From assembly GCF_022581195.2 (NCBI RefSeq), contig NC_061455.1, positions 4,026,120 to 4,090,119 on the forward strand: 64,000 nucleotides of DNA. The letters run 5' to 3'. The notes beneath the pieces were generated by a model. That model was given only the letters and a program-made list of their open reading frames with translations, was not told where the DNA came from and did no database searches. Source of the DNA: Helicoverpa zea (taxonomy: Eukaryota; Arthropoda; Insecta; Lepidoptera; Noctuidae). Position 1 is the stretch's first letter. Each line of letters opens with the position of its first letter. The position numbers and the translations under genes were made by a program. Shown here in pieces: positions 19,701 to 31,525 of this stretch.

Positions 19701-22700
19701 TACTTTGGACTTTCGGGACCAAATGTCAGTAGTACTGCTGCCAGTATGAAGACTGAAGAGTATATAATTGCAAGGAGTCTCCATGGCCTGAAGAAATATA
19801 GTCCGAAATCTATCCGGAAATCTAGAGGCAGTATACCCCAAGCCAGTACTGGAACAGAACAAAAGAAAGAATGAGGAGTGCATAATGTTCATAAAAAATA
19901 ATACGAGGAGTAGGTACATTAGACTGTTCATAAGAGGAGCACATGAGAGAGTACATAAGAGAGTAGCTATATAAGAGGAGTACATAAGAGAGTACAAAAG
20001 AGGAGTACATAAGAGAGTACATAAGAGAGTACATAAAAGGAGTACATAAGAGAGTACATAAGAGAGTAAGAGAGTACATAAAAGATTACATAAAATAGTA
20101 CATAAGAGAGTACATAAGAGAGTAGATAAGAGGAGTACATAAGAGAGTACATAAGAGAGTAAGAGAGTACATAAGAGATTACATAAGAGAGTAGGTATAT
20201 AAGAGAGTACATAAGAGATTACATAAGAGAGTAGGTATATAAGAGGAGTACATAAGAGAGTACATAAGAGAGTACATAAGAGAGTACAAAAGAAGAGTAT
20301 ATAAGAGGAGTACATAAGAGAGTAAGTACATAAGAAAGTACATAAGAGGAGTAGATAAGAGAATACATAAGAGAGTCCATTTGTATGTTCTTAGTGAAAA
20401 TATAAAGCAAAAGGAATATAAATAAAATGCAAATAATGACATAAGTAGTAAATGTTCCTCTATTGTCTGAATTGATTTGAATGACTGAATATTTGCCAAA
20501 TTAGGCAGATGACCTTCCGAAGCAGAGTCGGATGTGTACTCGGTTCTCGGGGATATAAGTTTGTACTATGCTATTGGCTGACGGTTGTCCCATTTAAAAG
20601 CCTTCAAACTGGTCTTTATAAACTTGTAATACTCACGAGGCACTAGAGCAGAGCCGCTGATCTGCAGAGCGTTCGTGATGGAGAGCACCACATCCCTGTA
20701 CTTAGCCGGCAGAATCTCACCGATGAACGTGTAAGGCACCGCCGCTGGGCAGGCTATGCTGACCAACAGTAATTAATATGTTAAGGTTGAATAGGAATAA
20801 GTTGAATCCTTGTTTGAAGGCAGTTACAATAATATAGTAAAAATAAACAATGCATCGGAGACGGAGAGCATGCAATATTAGGTAGGGGAGAGAAGCTGCG
20901 GGATTGTTCGAAAGAGTTACGGCAGCCCTAGTAGATACATAAAAGGCCTACGAAGGAATATGATGGGTTTTATTCAGTAAGAGACCGCTACTCCCTCACG
21001 CTGCTAACCCACAGCGGGAGGAGTCATTTGATGAGTTCCCATAAGAAAAATGTAGGGGAAAAGACGGGTAAGTGTTTAAATTATTTAGTGGTCCACTTAT
21101 TCTTACCAAAGTGATGTGACGAATTTGCACGCTGCAAAGCTTATGAGGTTGGGCATGAATGCAGCTGTCATTCCGAAGACCCCAGCCAGTAGCGAGGCGT
21201 AAATGACCACCCGCTTTCGACCACGCGTGTCTACCAAGTAGCCCCATGGGAATGATGTTGCCACGATACCTAGAAGAAATTTGGGTATTAGGTATATGAG
21301 GAATCTACATATTATTATCTGTCTGCTTTGCTTTCATGTGGTTTCTAAGGAAATTATTGAGTGTCCAGATTATTAAATATCCTACGTTGCAGGGACTACT
21401 GATTCGATTCGAATTTTCTTTCAGTGTTTTGCTAGCCCATCTATCGAGCGAGGCTCAAGGTACTTTTCCAGGGTACGTGAATTAGGTAGTTTCTACGTGA
21501 CGTGGGTGAAACCTCTGACAGAAGCTAGGCAATAAATCAAAACGGTTATCAACGCAAAGACATGTATGTAAGTTAGGTACATAGGTAGGTATGTATATAT
21601 GTCCTGTGTTGCTAATGATCGTTAGTCTAACCACTAGAGCCGGAACTATTAACGCCCACACAAACATAGAGTTCCTGAATGTTATCATATGTACCTACAT
21701 ATACGGCGTGCTATGATTTTTTTGTAATCTGAAATTATTTGTTTTCAAATAAGACTCAATTATTTAAAAGACGAAGCGAATTATAACATTTCAGCAATAT
21801 TCTACTAGTATTCAGAAAAATCTCTGATGCAATTCAATAACGTCATGATGGTCATTATCAGAAAAACTATGCAATTTTCGTAAAAATATAAATTGATTTC
21901 CAAGAAAATAGTTTAAGTAGCGAGAAAAACATGGCCCAGGATTTTTTAAGTAGATCCGATTGTTTCAGTAAATGCATTACTGGTTTTAATTAGTTCATTA
22001 TGTGACAATTAAGTCACTTTGGCCTTCATTGGGGTTTTGTACCTGTTCCATTAATATCTAGGTGTACATTTATTTAGTTATCTTTCGACAGATATTGGCA
22101 GCTGTACCTACGACCTTTAAGTGACGACAATTAATGGTACCAGGACCAAAAGACCAAAGACTAGAAACGAACAGGTTTTAATAATTGTATTATTTACTTC
22201 ATTTTTAAATGTCCTTCATATAGGTTTGATACTTTTGTGTGTCTATAAAATAAACATAACGAATTATTAATATACGGTGCCTACTTTTTGTAACACATAC
22301 GTATTGTTTTTATCAAAATCGCAACACAAAATTATATCCATATCATTCGACACTCCCATTTAAACATTCTTATAATTATTTCTGATATCATTAATTGATT
22401 TAAGATTATGTAACGGAATCGCATGGGTGTTTTATCAGTTCTGTGATTTTCACTGATTTTGTTTCAGGGGCACGTAATCGAATAACAATGCTGATAACTT
22501 GAATAGGTAATCGATTTCAGGCTACTTTTGTCTCCATGCGCATCTTTTGGGATATGTAGATCTTGTGGAGATGCTTTGCTTGTCCGAAGATAACTTCATA
22601 ATGCTTATTAAACTTGACTTGTTTAAAAAGAAAACATTACCTACTGCGCAAACGTGAGGCGTCAAATCGCTAACTTCAGAAGTACGTTGTTGATTACAGG

Positions 22701-25700
22701 GGCCCGATTCTCCTAATTTTACTTAAGCTACATACGATTCACGTTCGACTCGGTTCGACTGAGATCCAATCCAGACTCGATTACGATTGAAGCGTATGTG
22801 GCATTCCGCTATTTTTTCTTTGAAATAAACGTTTTCATCCTTTTCTGTCATTCAATAATGAATCATTTTGTCTGCAAATGATTTACGATTGCAATATGAT
22901 TGTAGAACAAACTACCGTATAGACCAAAATCACCAAAATAGCAGACCAAACGAAAACCAATCGAATGTCGTTGGAATACGATTGGTCTTTTATTAGTAGC
23001 AGAATGCCCGATATGGTTAAAACTTCTATTGCGATCATATTGCGATTCGATTTCTATTCGATTTTGACATTATTAACTTAGGAGAATCGGGACCCTGGTG
23101 TGAACTGAACCAACCTATATAAGGTATAGATGAGATGAATCCTCTTTGGCCATCAGTCATGTTGAGATCACACATCGCTGCTGGCAGCACGAAGGAGTAG
23201 CCAACTGGTTCCACGATAGCTGCTATCAGGAATAGGGCCAATGCTAAACAGTACTTTATGTTGTACCATCCGATACCTGAAACGGGAGTTAGACAATTTT
23301 AAATTAATGTATTTCCTGTGGAAGCCGACCCCAACATGATTGGGAAAAGGCTCGGAGGATGATGTATTTCCTGTGTTAATGTAAAAATATATCTATATCT
23401 ACTGTAATATGTAAAGAGAAAAGATATAGAGAGATTTGATTGTTTGTTTTGTACCAAATGAGCTCCGGTACTACTGAACCGATTTTGAATAATTCTTTCA
23501 CTGTTAGGAAGCTATACAAAATGCGCTGAACATGGGCTGTTTTATGCGAGTACGGGAAGAAATTTCCCCACGTCGCGGGTAAAACCGTGTGGAACAGCTA
23601 GTAACAATATAAAGAGCTGTGCAGTTGGAAAAAGGTGTCTTTGTTTCCTTACATTGTAGGTAAAGAGTTTATTTATTCAGAGCTTTAATTTAATGTCTCA
23701 ATTAGTATCCATCATAAGCCTTGTAATTATCGGGAATTGCTTTATAACGAGGCTGTGTCCGATTATAGATTGCAACAGTCAGCAGTTTGATGCGATAATT
23801 TTTGTTCAAGGTATTTTAAAGTCAAGATTACTAGGTGCATTTATTTCATTAAATCTGACCGCGATCTTCTAAACGCTTTACATATTTACCTTATTATTGT
23901 CATTTGTACCTTAAACAGGTAATTAATGCATTTTCTTTCGTTACTTTTGCTGTAGGTACCTATCTATATGGGTCAAGTGGGTAATAAAAGGACATCAGAA
24001 ACAATTAAAACATTTTACTTACTTACCTAATGAGTACCAGGCAAGTACCAATCCAACTTTTCTAAGTTTGTATGTACTTTCTAAGTAAGTACATATATCT
24101 TAGACACCGATGACTGTGTTTCGGAAGGCACGTTAAACTATAGGTCCCGGCTGTCATTGAACATCTTTGGCAGTCGTTACGGGTAGTCAGAAGCCTGAAC
24201 CAGTCTAGCCAAGGAGTATTGGGCTGCCCGAGTAACTGGGTTGAGGAGGTCAGATAGGCAGTTGTTGCTGCGTAATGTAGTTGAGAGAAGGCTCGGGAGA
24301 TGATGACTTGACGACGACGATGACGAAGTTCAAATCAGTGAGATTTACTCATATCTATCTAGTTTTATTAGAATAACTGGTTTCATTAATCTATTAGACA
24401 CGTGGAGTACTAAATAGCTTATTAAGAATACTTGAATCTAGATCATGACAAGACCATACTGTTTACTTCCTTGAAATTTGTACCACATCATGGTGCATGT
24501 ACCACATGTGTTGCTTAAATTAATTAACATATGTTTGTAATAGATCGAATAACAAATTGTCTTATAATGGTAGGTAGTAAGTTAAGCTGTTTACCTAATT
24601 TAGCAAAGACATAATTATGCAATATCATAATTACATTGATAGAGACGACGCATACGTGTTAGTAACCCACTTGCTTTAACTTTTTTTTTAATTAAAAGGA
24701 AAAATAGAGTTTATGTGACTGGGTCTATAAAATAAATATTACCTACTTACATTATATAGCTACCAAAAAAAGGTCGCGTCTGCCGTAACAAAAAGAGGCT
24801 GTACTTTTAATAAGAGTTAGGATCGGAGCTGGTTGCTAAGGCAAATCAGAGTTACGTTTACATTTTACTGTACTTTCTGAACAGTAACTGTTTTTTGAAA
24901 CTACGCCCTAGAATAGTTATTTGTTATACATGAGTGCAAAGTTGCTTTTTAACCGGGGGCTCAATTTTGATGACCGAGCAAGCGAAGGATTCTAAAATTG
25001 AAACACGAGCGTAGCGAGTGTTTCAATAATTAGAATCCTGAGCGATAGCGAGGGAACCAAAAGAGCACAAGGTGAAAAATCTTTGCACTCGAGTGCAACA
25101 CGTAACTTTTCATCCCACCTCATCGAGGAAATCACTAAATGCAAAAAAACAAAATGGCGCGCACATATGAGTATCAAATTAAAAAGAAGTACATATTAAA
25201 GTTAATTTATTTGAAAACTCAGTTTAAAAATGAAACGAGGATAAAAATCTATGTAAAAACAATAATAAAAATTACTTAATTAATTTAAGCAGTATTTTAT
25301 TTGTTTAATATGTATTTTTTTGAAAAGTCTTATTAGCCCGGTCAAAATAGACATTTGAAATAACAAAAATTCCCACAGAGCTGATTTTTGGTGGAGAGCT
25401 AGATTTGATTATTATAAATAAAATACTAAAAGTCCCCATCGATCCCATGTGTGCGTCAAAAGTTATTCGAGGTCAAATGTCAAAATTTTAGGTTTTTTGA
25501 TTTTTTTTCGAAAACGGTAAGTTTTATCAAAAAAAGACATCAGACCAAAATCGTAGATCTTTAAATTTTCTACAAAAATGGCATTAACAGTTTTCTCCTA
25601 AATCTTACCATTCCTGAGATATTGCGCATCAAAGTATATTCCATACATGACATGCACACATGTCCACGCCACCTGTGAGGTAGTGTACTCGGTGCGTTTT

Positions 25701-28700
25701 TTTTTACCGTAGTTTCTCCTGTAGGCCTACTCCACTAACTGTCATGACAATTTTAGGATAGTTTAAGGGAATAATTGCCGTCAAGTTCTAATATGATGTC
25801 ATTATTGATATTAACTATTGGGTTAACTATTATTGTGATTGTTTTAGATTTATCAGATTCATACAAAAACTCGTGGTGGCCTAGTGGGTAAAGAACCAAC
25901 CTCTCAAGTATGAGTGGGTTCGATTCCACGTCAGACAAGTACCAATGCAACTTTTCTAAGTTTGTATGTACTTTCTAAGCATATTTTGGACACCAACGAC
26001 TGTTTCTGATGGCACGTTAAACTGTAGGTTCTGGATGTCATTGAACATCCTTGGCAGTCGTAATGGGTAGTTAGAAGCCAGTAAGTCTGACACCAGTCTA
26101 ACCAAGCGGTATTGGGTTGCCCGGGTAACTGGGTTGAGGGGGCAGATGGGGCAGTCGCTCCTTGTAAAGGACTGGTACTACATCAGCTACATCCGGTTAA
26201 ACTAGAAGCCGACTCCAACATAGTTGGGAAAAGGGCTCGGAGGATGATTTGATACTACAATATTTTTTGCAATTGCAAAAAATTATGTCAGGAGTTTTCC
26301 TGGAGCAGGTGGGAGTAAAGTTTTAATAGGTTCCAGATATTATGTATCAATTTCCAACCCCAGTCTTCTGGATAAAAATGGAAATGTCGAAGGAAAATAA
26401 GCGTGCGATAATTTTCTACAACTTTAAAAGCGGATTGTCGCGACTTCAGCGCTTAAAAAAAAAATGTTCTGTGTTTAGTGATGCAGAACCATGCCTTAGG
26501 ACTGCAGTACGCTGATATTTAGGATTTAAAAGTGGGCAATCTAGCCTTAGAGACAAGCCACTTGAAGGTAGTTCAAAACCCGATATGACCCAAGATAATA
26601 TCGAGGCTATGCGGCAGTTAATTGTCGCAGACCAACATGTAACATACCGTGACATAGATCCGTGGGCATAACGATTGTTTTACATTCCACAAAATTAAGT
26701 AAAGTCTTCGTGGTAAACGTTTCAGCACACCTGAAAAAGCTATTGACTCATACAAATCGGCCAATTTGACTACCCCACTTTAGAATGGAATAAATGTTTC
26801 AAGAACTGGGTTTAATGCGTGCAAAAGTACATTAAATATCGCAGAGAATTCTTTGAAAAACAATAAATGGTATTAACTTATTAGATTGTCTGTACTTATT
26901 TCAAACGATACAACTTAAAGGTAGCCCTCGTATGTACGTGGCTTATATGTGCATATCATGTATAGTGTGACTCTTTGAATCGCTATATCTCAGGAATGGT
27001 AAGATTTAGGAGAAAACTGTTAATGCTATTTTTGTAGAAAATTTAAAGATCTACGATTTGGTCTGATGTCTTTTTTTGATAAAACTTACCGTTTTCGAAA
27101 AAAAATCAAAAAACCTAAAATTTTGACATTTGACCTCGAATAACTTTTGACGCACACATGGGATCGATGGGGACTTTTAGTATTTTATTTGTAATGATCA
27201 AATCTAGCTCTCCACCAAAAATCAGCTCTGTGGGAGTTTTTGTTATTTGACCACTACTTTTATGTCTATTTTGACCGGGCTATATCAAGATTGTCACAAA
27301 TGGAGTATTGCACACGATGTTCTAAATTCAAATCACTTTGCCGCTCTAGAGGATAAAAACGACTTTTGCGCTCAGATATCAAAGGGTAAAACTACTCTTT
27401 CCGAGATGGTGGGATGAAAAAATATTTTGTGTCATTTATGCAGAATCACTGTAAAACAATACACAATTCGCTAACGGTATCAATGTTTTGTCACTGATAA
27501 GCGTTTGGAACTGGGCATGAGGAAGATTTTGATTAACTCTATATTATATAAATCGGCTTATCTCATGCTCTCCTCGTTTAAAATTGTAACTTCAAATATT
27601 AGCATTACGTGCTAGCATTGTTTATTGTAGGTATTAAAATGTAATCGTAGGTCTATTGTGGGTGATTAATCTCTTGTATCTAGTTGGCTTGTTATCAATA
27701 TTTATTGCTACCTGCCTACCAGGATATATTGTTATTTAAGTATAATTACTTGCTTTTATGCTAAGATTGAACGACAATATAAAAAAAAAGTTTTTTTCGA
27801 AAAAGTATCGCGTTCCACAATCCATCCATTCTCGAAAAGAGAGTCAAGGAAAAGATAAATATTTTTTTTTGAAATGTGGGTTAACAGTTTATGCAGCTAC
27901 TCCGATGCACCGAAAAGTATAGTGGTCGGTATTGAAGATTGGCAAATGTATTCATGTGACGGACCAAATAAGGTCCAATGAATGCAAGAAGGATTACGAA
28001 ATTACAAGTAATTTATGACACGAGTTTTCGGAGATTTCAACAGGTTTTTTGTGACTAATTTTTCGCCAAATTGGAAATGGCTGTTTACTATGACCAGATG
28101 CAACAGGGCAACCATTGTAAATATGGATTGACTGTCTAATCTTGTCAGTCTTCGAACTCCAACTTATGTGAAATTATATCCATGATGAAGTCAGTCAGAT
28201 TTACAATTAGGCAAAAAACAATTTTAAACATGTTTCTATCAAAGAATTCATTGTATTTAATTCATTTGGAGGTATTATCTATACATATAATAATCTATAC
28301 ATATAATAAATCTGTAAAAAAACTGTGTCTGTACATTGAATATATCAAAAAAATAATAATTGGGTGGGGTTTAGAAACAGTAATGGAGCACAAATCCAAA
28401 AAAAAAATTCTGTCTGTATGTCTGTATGTCTGTATGTCTGTATGTCTGTTTGTTTGTACACGCTAATCTTCCGAACTACTGAACGGATTTCGATGATTTT
28501 TTCTTTGTTGTATCAGTATTAAGCCTGGTCAACATATAGGCTATAATTTATCTTCGAAACTTGAAGACCTGATGCAGAACTCCAACAGACCAACAAAACT
28601 ATAAGAGATACAAAAATGGTGCCATGGCAAAAATTGTTTCATGTGATGAGCATTTTCAGCTGAGATAATAAATTTGAAGATCTGGAACACCTGATGTGGA

Positions 28701-31525
28701 ACCCCAAGAGCCCAGCTTCTCTGTACCATATACAGGTATGATGTTTTAGCAAAAGTTGTTCAATTTGATAAGTACTTTCTATTGACTTATACAAATTGAA
28801 GATCTAAAACACCTGATGTGGAACTCCAGGGGCCCAGCTAGACTATAGCATATGAAGATATGACGTTTTAGCAAAAGTGGTTCAATCTGATAAGCACTCT
28901 CTATTGACGTATAAACATCGAAGATCTGGAACACCTGATGTGGAACTTCAAGAGCAATACTACACTTGAAATGTATAGAAATGAATGTTATGAAATAGGT
29001 ATGGCGAATCAAAAAAAAAGTAATTAGTCCGTCTTTTAGATAACCCTAAAATAATGGACACGTATTTTTCTTTTCTCTCTCTCACAAACAAATAATAACG
29101 AAGATACAACACGCTTGAATTTTGTGTTAAGTCACTGCTTAGTACAAATTTTACATACCTAGACGTGGCGTTACGAGCCCCCAATCTCCGACTTTGTTTC
29201 GTTATATCTCATTATTATTTTGTATGTCTCTTCCAGACCTCGGGACTACAGAGTTCCGAATTTTTGGGAGGCAAACGTGGGGCCGAAGCCAACACGCTGA
29301 AGCCCTTTTGAGACAACTTTAATGAAATGGTGACACAAAACCGACGATTATCCCTTTATACACTATAGAAATGAACCCAAGGACAATCCCCGGTGGACGT
29401 CGTTAAAAAAAGACAATCCCCGGTTCTATGCTAAACTATTGCTAACTATGGAGGAAAAGTACTTGGGCTATTGTGATGGGATGTTAGTGGATGACAATGT
29501 ATTAGGTACATGTAAAAATGGCACGTGGAGACTTGCCACCTCACTTACTGGGCCCCTGGGAACCAGTCACTGAATAGCAACAAGAGGGCAACAGGTACAT
29601 GAGCGGCTGTAGGGTGAGGATACCTCGGTGGACTTTAAACGCTGATTACGCGCTCCCTGTGCTTACCATGAGGCACCTACCCTCCGAGCAGGGCTACTAA
29701 TCCTGCTCTAGCGACTCCACTCTGGACGGCCAAGCCAAGCCATAGGCGTGAGACCTACCCCCGTCATGGTTCACTCCGACCGGCCGGAGATGGGGGACAG
29801 TATACTCTCCCTGGAGAACTCAGTATATATAGCCCCGCGGGGTCGCTACTCCCCGTCATCAGCCTCAGATGTCCTGCGGTGCCTGTATCTCATTATTATT
29901 GTCGTTATTATCTCAAGAGCCTTTGTCCCAATTATTTTAGGGTCGACTTCCAGTCACGATGCAACTGAGTACCAGTGTTTTACAAGGAGCGACTGCCTAT
30001 CTGACCTCCACAACCCGGTTACCCGCTCAACCCAACACCCCTTGGTAAGACTTACTGGCTTCTGACTACCCATAACGACTGCCAAGAATGTTCAATGACA
30101 GCCGGAACCTACAGTTTAACATCCCCTCCAAATAACGGTCATTGGTATCCAAAATATACGTAGAAAGTACATAAGAACTTAGAAAAGTTGCATTGGCAGG
30201 CACTTGCCAGACCTGGAATCAAAGCCGCACGCTCATACTTGAGAGATTGGTTCTCTACCCACTAAACCACCACGACTTCCACTAAGTCACCACGACTTTG
30301 TCATCTATTTAATGTTTTTTTACGTAATAATACGTGTAGGTACCTAATATTTTTGCCACTCACAACTTAAATGCGGACTAATTAGAATCACCACTTTTAT
30401 CCCTATGGTCACGTCTATTGCGGTTCAGTTCTCAGCGTTTTGTTTAGTCTGCTGTGCTTTTGCCGTTAAAGTACAAAAATTTAATATATGGAACGTTTCT
30501 AATGGTTATGCGTATTCCGTTGTTTCCAAGTCAACGGGCCCTTAAAATTCAATATTAATTATTCAGATCTTTGATTTTGCTGACCCCGTAGTCGCTGGCG
30601 TAAGGGACAGGATCCGCGTACGAAGTCGCGGGCAGAAGCTAGTCCATGAAATAAATCGAAATGATATGTGTAAAAGATAAAAGTAAATAGGTAGAAACAT
30701 ATGGAAAAACCATGCCCTTTCTGCAACAAACCTGTTTACAGAGGGGTAATTTATGTATTTACCTATACAGAATTCCAGTTTAGGTCGACTACCTTTTTTT
30801 CTCAGCTGAGGTTTTTTCTAGAACAATTTCTGACATGGGCTGACACTATTAGGTGCGTGCAGTTTTTTATATAATTTTATTAATAAGGTTTTTTTAGATG
30901 CAGCGCAAAAGTTCTCAACATTGTCCCTTATGCTCTTATAATTTGGAAGTGGTAGATTAGGTACACTTTTCCTGATCTACATTTTAAAATAGGAATTTTT
31001 CTACGTTATTTTATCAACTGCACAACTATCTACATTCAATAGAAACAATTATTATTTGTATTGAAACCACTAATTAAATTCTACAAAAATATGAGTCACA
31101 AAATTGCTCGAAGTCAGAATCAGATGAATAAACTTAAATGTAATGTTTTTCGATGCGAATTATACTCTGTAATTGATCAAATTGTTTATGCGAGCTGAAA
31201 AATGACTGAAATGTTATTCTATTGCGTGTATCAAAGTCTAGGCCAAATAACTCAAGGATTTTGTTTGTGCTCCTATTTTTAACAACAAGTGGGCAACAAT
31301 ACATTGTAGACCCATTATATAGGAACAAGCCATATGAGCGCCAATTGTTATGTCTAACACAGATCAAAACTAAACTGGCCTACTGGTTCACTCCAAAATA
31401 GTTCCAAAGAAATAATTTAATGTATTATATTGCTTACCTGCCACTGCCAATGCTTGATCCAAATTCGCCGCATATTTATCCTTATTATCAACATCTTCAG
31501 CAACAGTATTTATTTTATCTTCCAT
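16736..31525 (-). CDS. MFS transporter, SV2/SVOP-like (nine exons, 491 aa)
   Basis: Exons: 31525-31438, 23276-23115, 21269-21107, 20758-20637, 19848-19610, 18918-18773, 17620-17515, 17379-17081, 16886-16736. They total 1476 nt, and every junction has GT/AG and a matching phase. The start MEDKINTV lies in a short hydrophilic N terminus. Residues 30-60 begin membrane helix 1. The MFS loop motif is complete (GYLVDTRGRKR, about residues 93-103). Further hydrophobic helices include MGLAIGPVNAYAVEFF, and the conserved end is FPTNLRGMAVSLTMMLGRTG. The family moves small solutes across membranes by alternating access. Similarity is closest to insect 'synaptic vesicle glycoprotein 2-like' proteins, which are often not neuronal. 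The substrate is unknown. The long first intron (31437-23277) and others are full of transposons. No disabling change was seen. Confidence 0.88.
17690..17765 (+). repeat. Degraded SINE family 1 fragment in MFS intron 6
   Basis: Contains a decayed CCCAAC..GTTGGGAAAAGGCTCGG tail motif followed by a GATGATGG tail, matching SINE family 1 tails elsewhere. It has no head. Confidence 0.45.
17871..18719 (+). mobile_element. Internally deleted DNA transposon with 35-bp inverted ends, in MFS intron 6
   Basis: The left end (17871-17905) and the complement of the right end (18685-18719) agree over 35 bp except positions 13-15. Both begin AGTTCAACTCAG and end CCCTATGTGTG. Inside, an ATG at about 18008 starts a short Ser/Arg-rich peptide (MSSSSRRKCFKES), which could be a transposase N terminus. 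The open frame to 18556 encodes a peptide with VWGILKNYIASHN, CRHVQKKKEEYYRHFD and a Ser/Asp/Glu-rich end. That resembles the C terminus of IS630/Tc1-related DDE transposases as I remember them. The catalytic core is missing. Target duplication is not clear. Confidence 0.65.
19925..20395. repeat. 12-bp minisatellite in MFS intron 4
   Basis: About 470 bp of variants of GTACATAAGAGA, with interspersed GGA-, TA- and short-unit variants. The repeat lacks stops in several minus-strand frames, which creates long artificial open frames of Leu-Cys-Thr or Tyr-Ser-Leu-Met patterns. These are not genes. It lies between MFS exons 19610-19848 and 20637-20758. Confidence 0.92.
20972..21045 (+). repeat. 3' UTR fragment of the R1-type element in MFS intron 3
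   Basis: Shares CTGCTAACCCACAGCGGGAG and GTCATTTGATGA with the minus-strand 3' UTR of the element at 7773-8561. It is a short relic in the opposite orientation. Confidence 0.75.
22697..23097. mobile_element. MITE with CAGGGnCCCGATTCTCC ends in MFS intron 2
   Basis: The left end starts CAGGGGCCCGATTCTCCTAA, and the right end is its complement with one difference (CAGGGTCCCGATTCTCCTAA). The element is about 401 bp with no coding content. The right edge is 18 bp from the donor of MFS exon 2 (23115-23276). The CAGGG start is hAT-like, but no 8-bp duplication was found. Confidence 0.72.
23319..23605. repeat. SINE family 1 tail fragment followed by a family R copy
   Basis: 23319-23364 matches the SINE tail (GAAGCCGACCCCAACATGAT, GGGAAAAGGCTCGGAGG). 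From about 23395 to 23605 a family R copy follows. It has ACTGAACCGATTTTGAAT, TTCTTTCACTGTTAGGAAGC and a terminal AACAGCTAGT. Confidence 0.7.
24040..24310 (+). mobile_element. SINE family 1 copy lacking its tRNA head
   Basis: Body matches 444-831 in the opposite orientation (GGCACGTTAAACTATAGGTC, AACTGGGTTGAGGAGGTCAG, then GGCTCGGGAGATGATGAC). The tRNA-like head is missing, so it is 5' truncated. It lies in MFS intron 1. Confidence 0.8.
24985..25135. repeat. Palindromic repeat-like segment in MFS intron 1
   Basis: GATTCTAAAATTGAAACAC pairs with GTGTTTCAATAATTAGAATC around a short centre (about 24989-25040). Flanking GAGCGNAGCGAG words are repeated in both directions. It looks like a fold-back interspersed repeat. 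Confidence 0.45.
25871..26248 (+). mobile_element. Full-length SINE family 1 copy
   Basis: Head with A box TGGCCTAGTGG and B box GGTTCGATTCC, the complete body, and a tail ending GGCTCGGAGGATGATTT. It lies between the arms of the mariner-family element, so it inserted after that element. Its target duplication is not obvious. Confidence 0.85.
26378..26866 (+). pseudogene. mariner transposase relic, catalytic core deleted
   Basis: From ATG 26378 the frame reads MEMSKENKRAIIFYNFKSGL, then FKSGQSSLRDKPLEGSSKP and NIEAMRQLIVADQHVTYRDI, the DNA-binding region of mariner transposases. Sequence after about 26670 jumps to a C-terminal piece (AIDSYKSA-like, EWNKCFKNW, ending EKQ). The DDD catalytic core is therefore gone. 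Additional stops and frame changes are present. Confidence 0.82.
28290..28560. repeat. Microsatellite-bearing dispersed repeat in MFS intron 1
   Basis: Contains a (CTGTATGT)n tract at about 28410-28452 followed by ACTGAACGGATTTCGATGA, the 'family R' style word. Adjacent to the 122-bp tandem repeats. Confidence 0.6.
28555..28960. repeat. Tandem repeat, ~122-bp unit, about 3.3 copies
   Basis: The marker GAAGATCTGGAACACCTGAT (first copy diverged) recurs at about 28562, 28675, 28799 and 28920. Each is followed by TGTGGAAC, a CCCAGCT-like word and GTTTTAGCAAAAG. Copies differ by point changes. No coding sense seen. Confidence 0.8.
29170..29900. repeat. Probable transposon-derived segment, unclassified
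   Basis: Moderately GC-rich compared with the surrounding intron, with no coding frame of note (29748-30065 is open by chance and runs into a SINE). It has the look of the leader of a non-LTR element (GGCAACAGGTACATGAGCGG, CGACTCCACTCTGGACGGCC). I cannot name the family. Confidence 0.4.
29909..30276 (-). mobile_element. SINE family 1 copy, near full length
   Basis: Minus-strand copy whose head is on the right (GTGG-TTAGTGGGTAGAGAACC on the minus strand) and tail on the left. The B box is mutated. A short duplicate of the last about 15 bases of the head follows at 30284-30298. It lies in MFS intron 1. Confidence 0.8.
30299..31437. other. Rest of MFS intron 1 near exon 1
   Basis: AT-rich. A short family R tail (CGCGGGCAGAAGCTAGT) is at about 30625-30645. 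No other feature recognised. An open frame at 31134-31367 has no recognisable domain. Confidence 0.5.

Larger units (their letters stand above)
25336..27280 (+). mobile_element. mariner-family element with ~300-bp inverted arms, SINE inside
   Basis: Inverted arms of about 300 bp pair 25336-25635 with 26973-27280, both beginning GCCCGGTCAAAATAGACA at the outer edge. TA dinucleotides flank both ends (25334-25335, 27281-27282), as expected for Tc1/mariner elements. A transposase relic lies at 26378-26866, and a SINE is inserted at about 25871-26248. The arms are nearly identical except for a 10-20 bp indel close to the outer edge. It lies in MFS intron 1. Confidence 0.85.

Noticed and set aside
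19674..20499. Long overlapping open frames rich in Leu-Cys-Thr or Tyr-Ser-Leu-Met on the minus strand
   Set aside because: They are produced by the 12-bp minisatellite, which lacks stops in several frames. Only the 19610-19848 segment is a real MFS exon, in its own frame.
29748..30065. 105-codon plus-strand frame
   Set aside because: Runs from an unclassified repeat straight into a SINE, so it cannot be a real gene.
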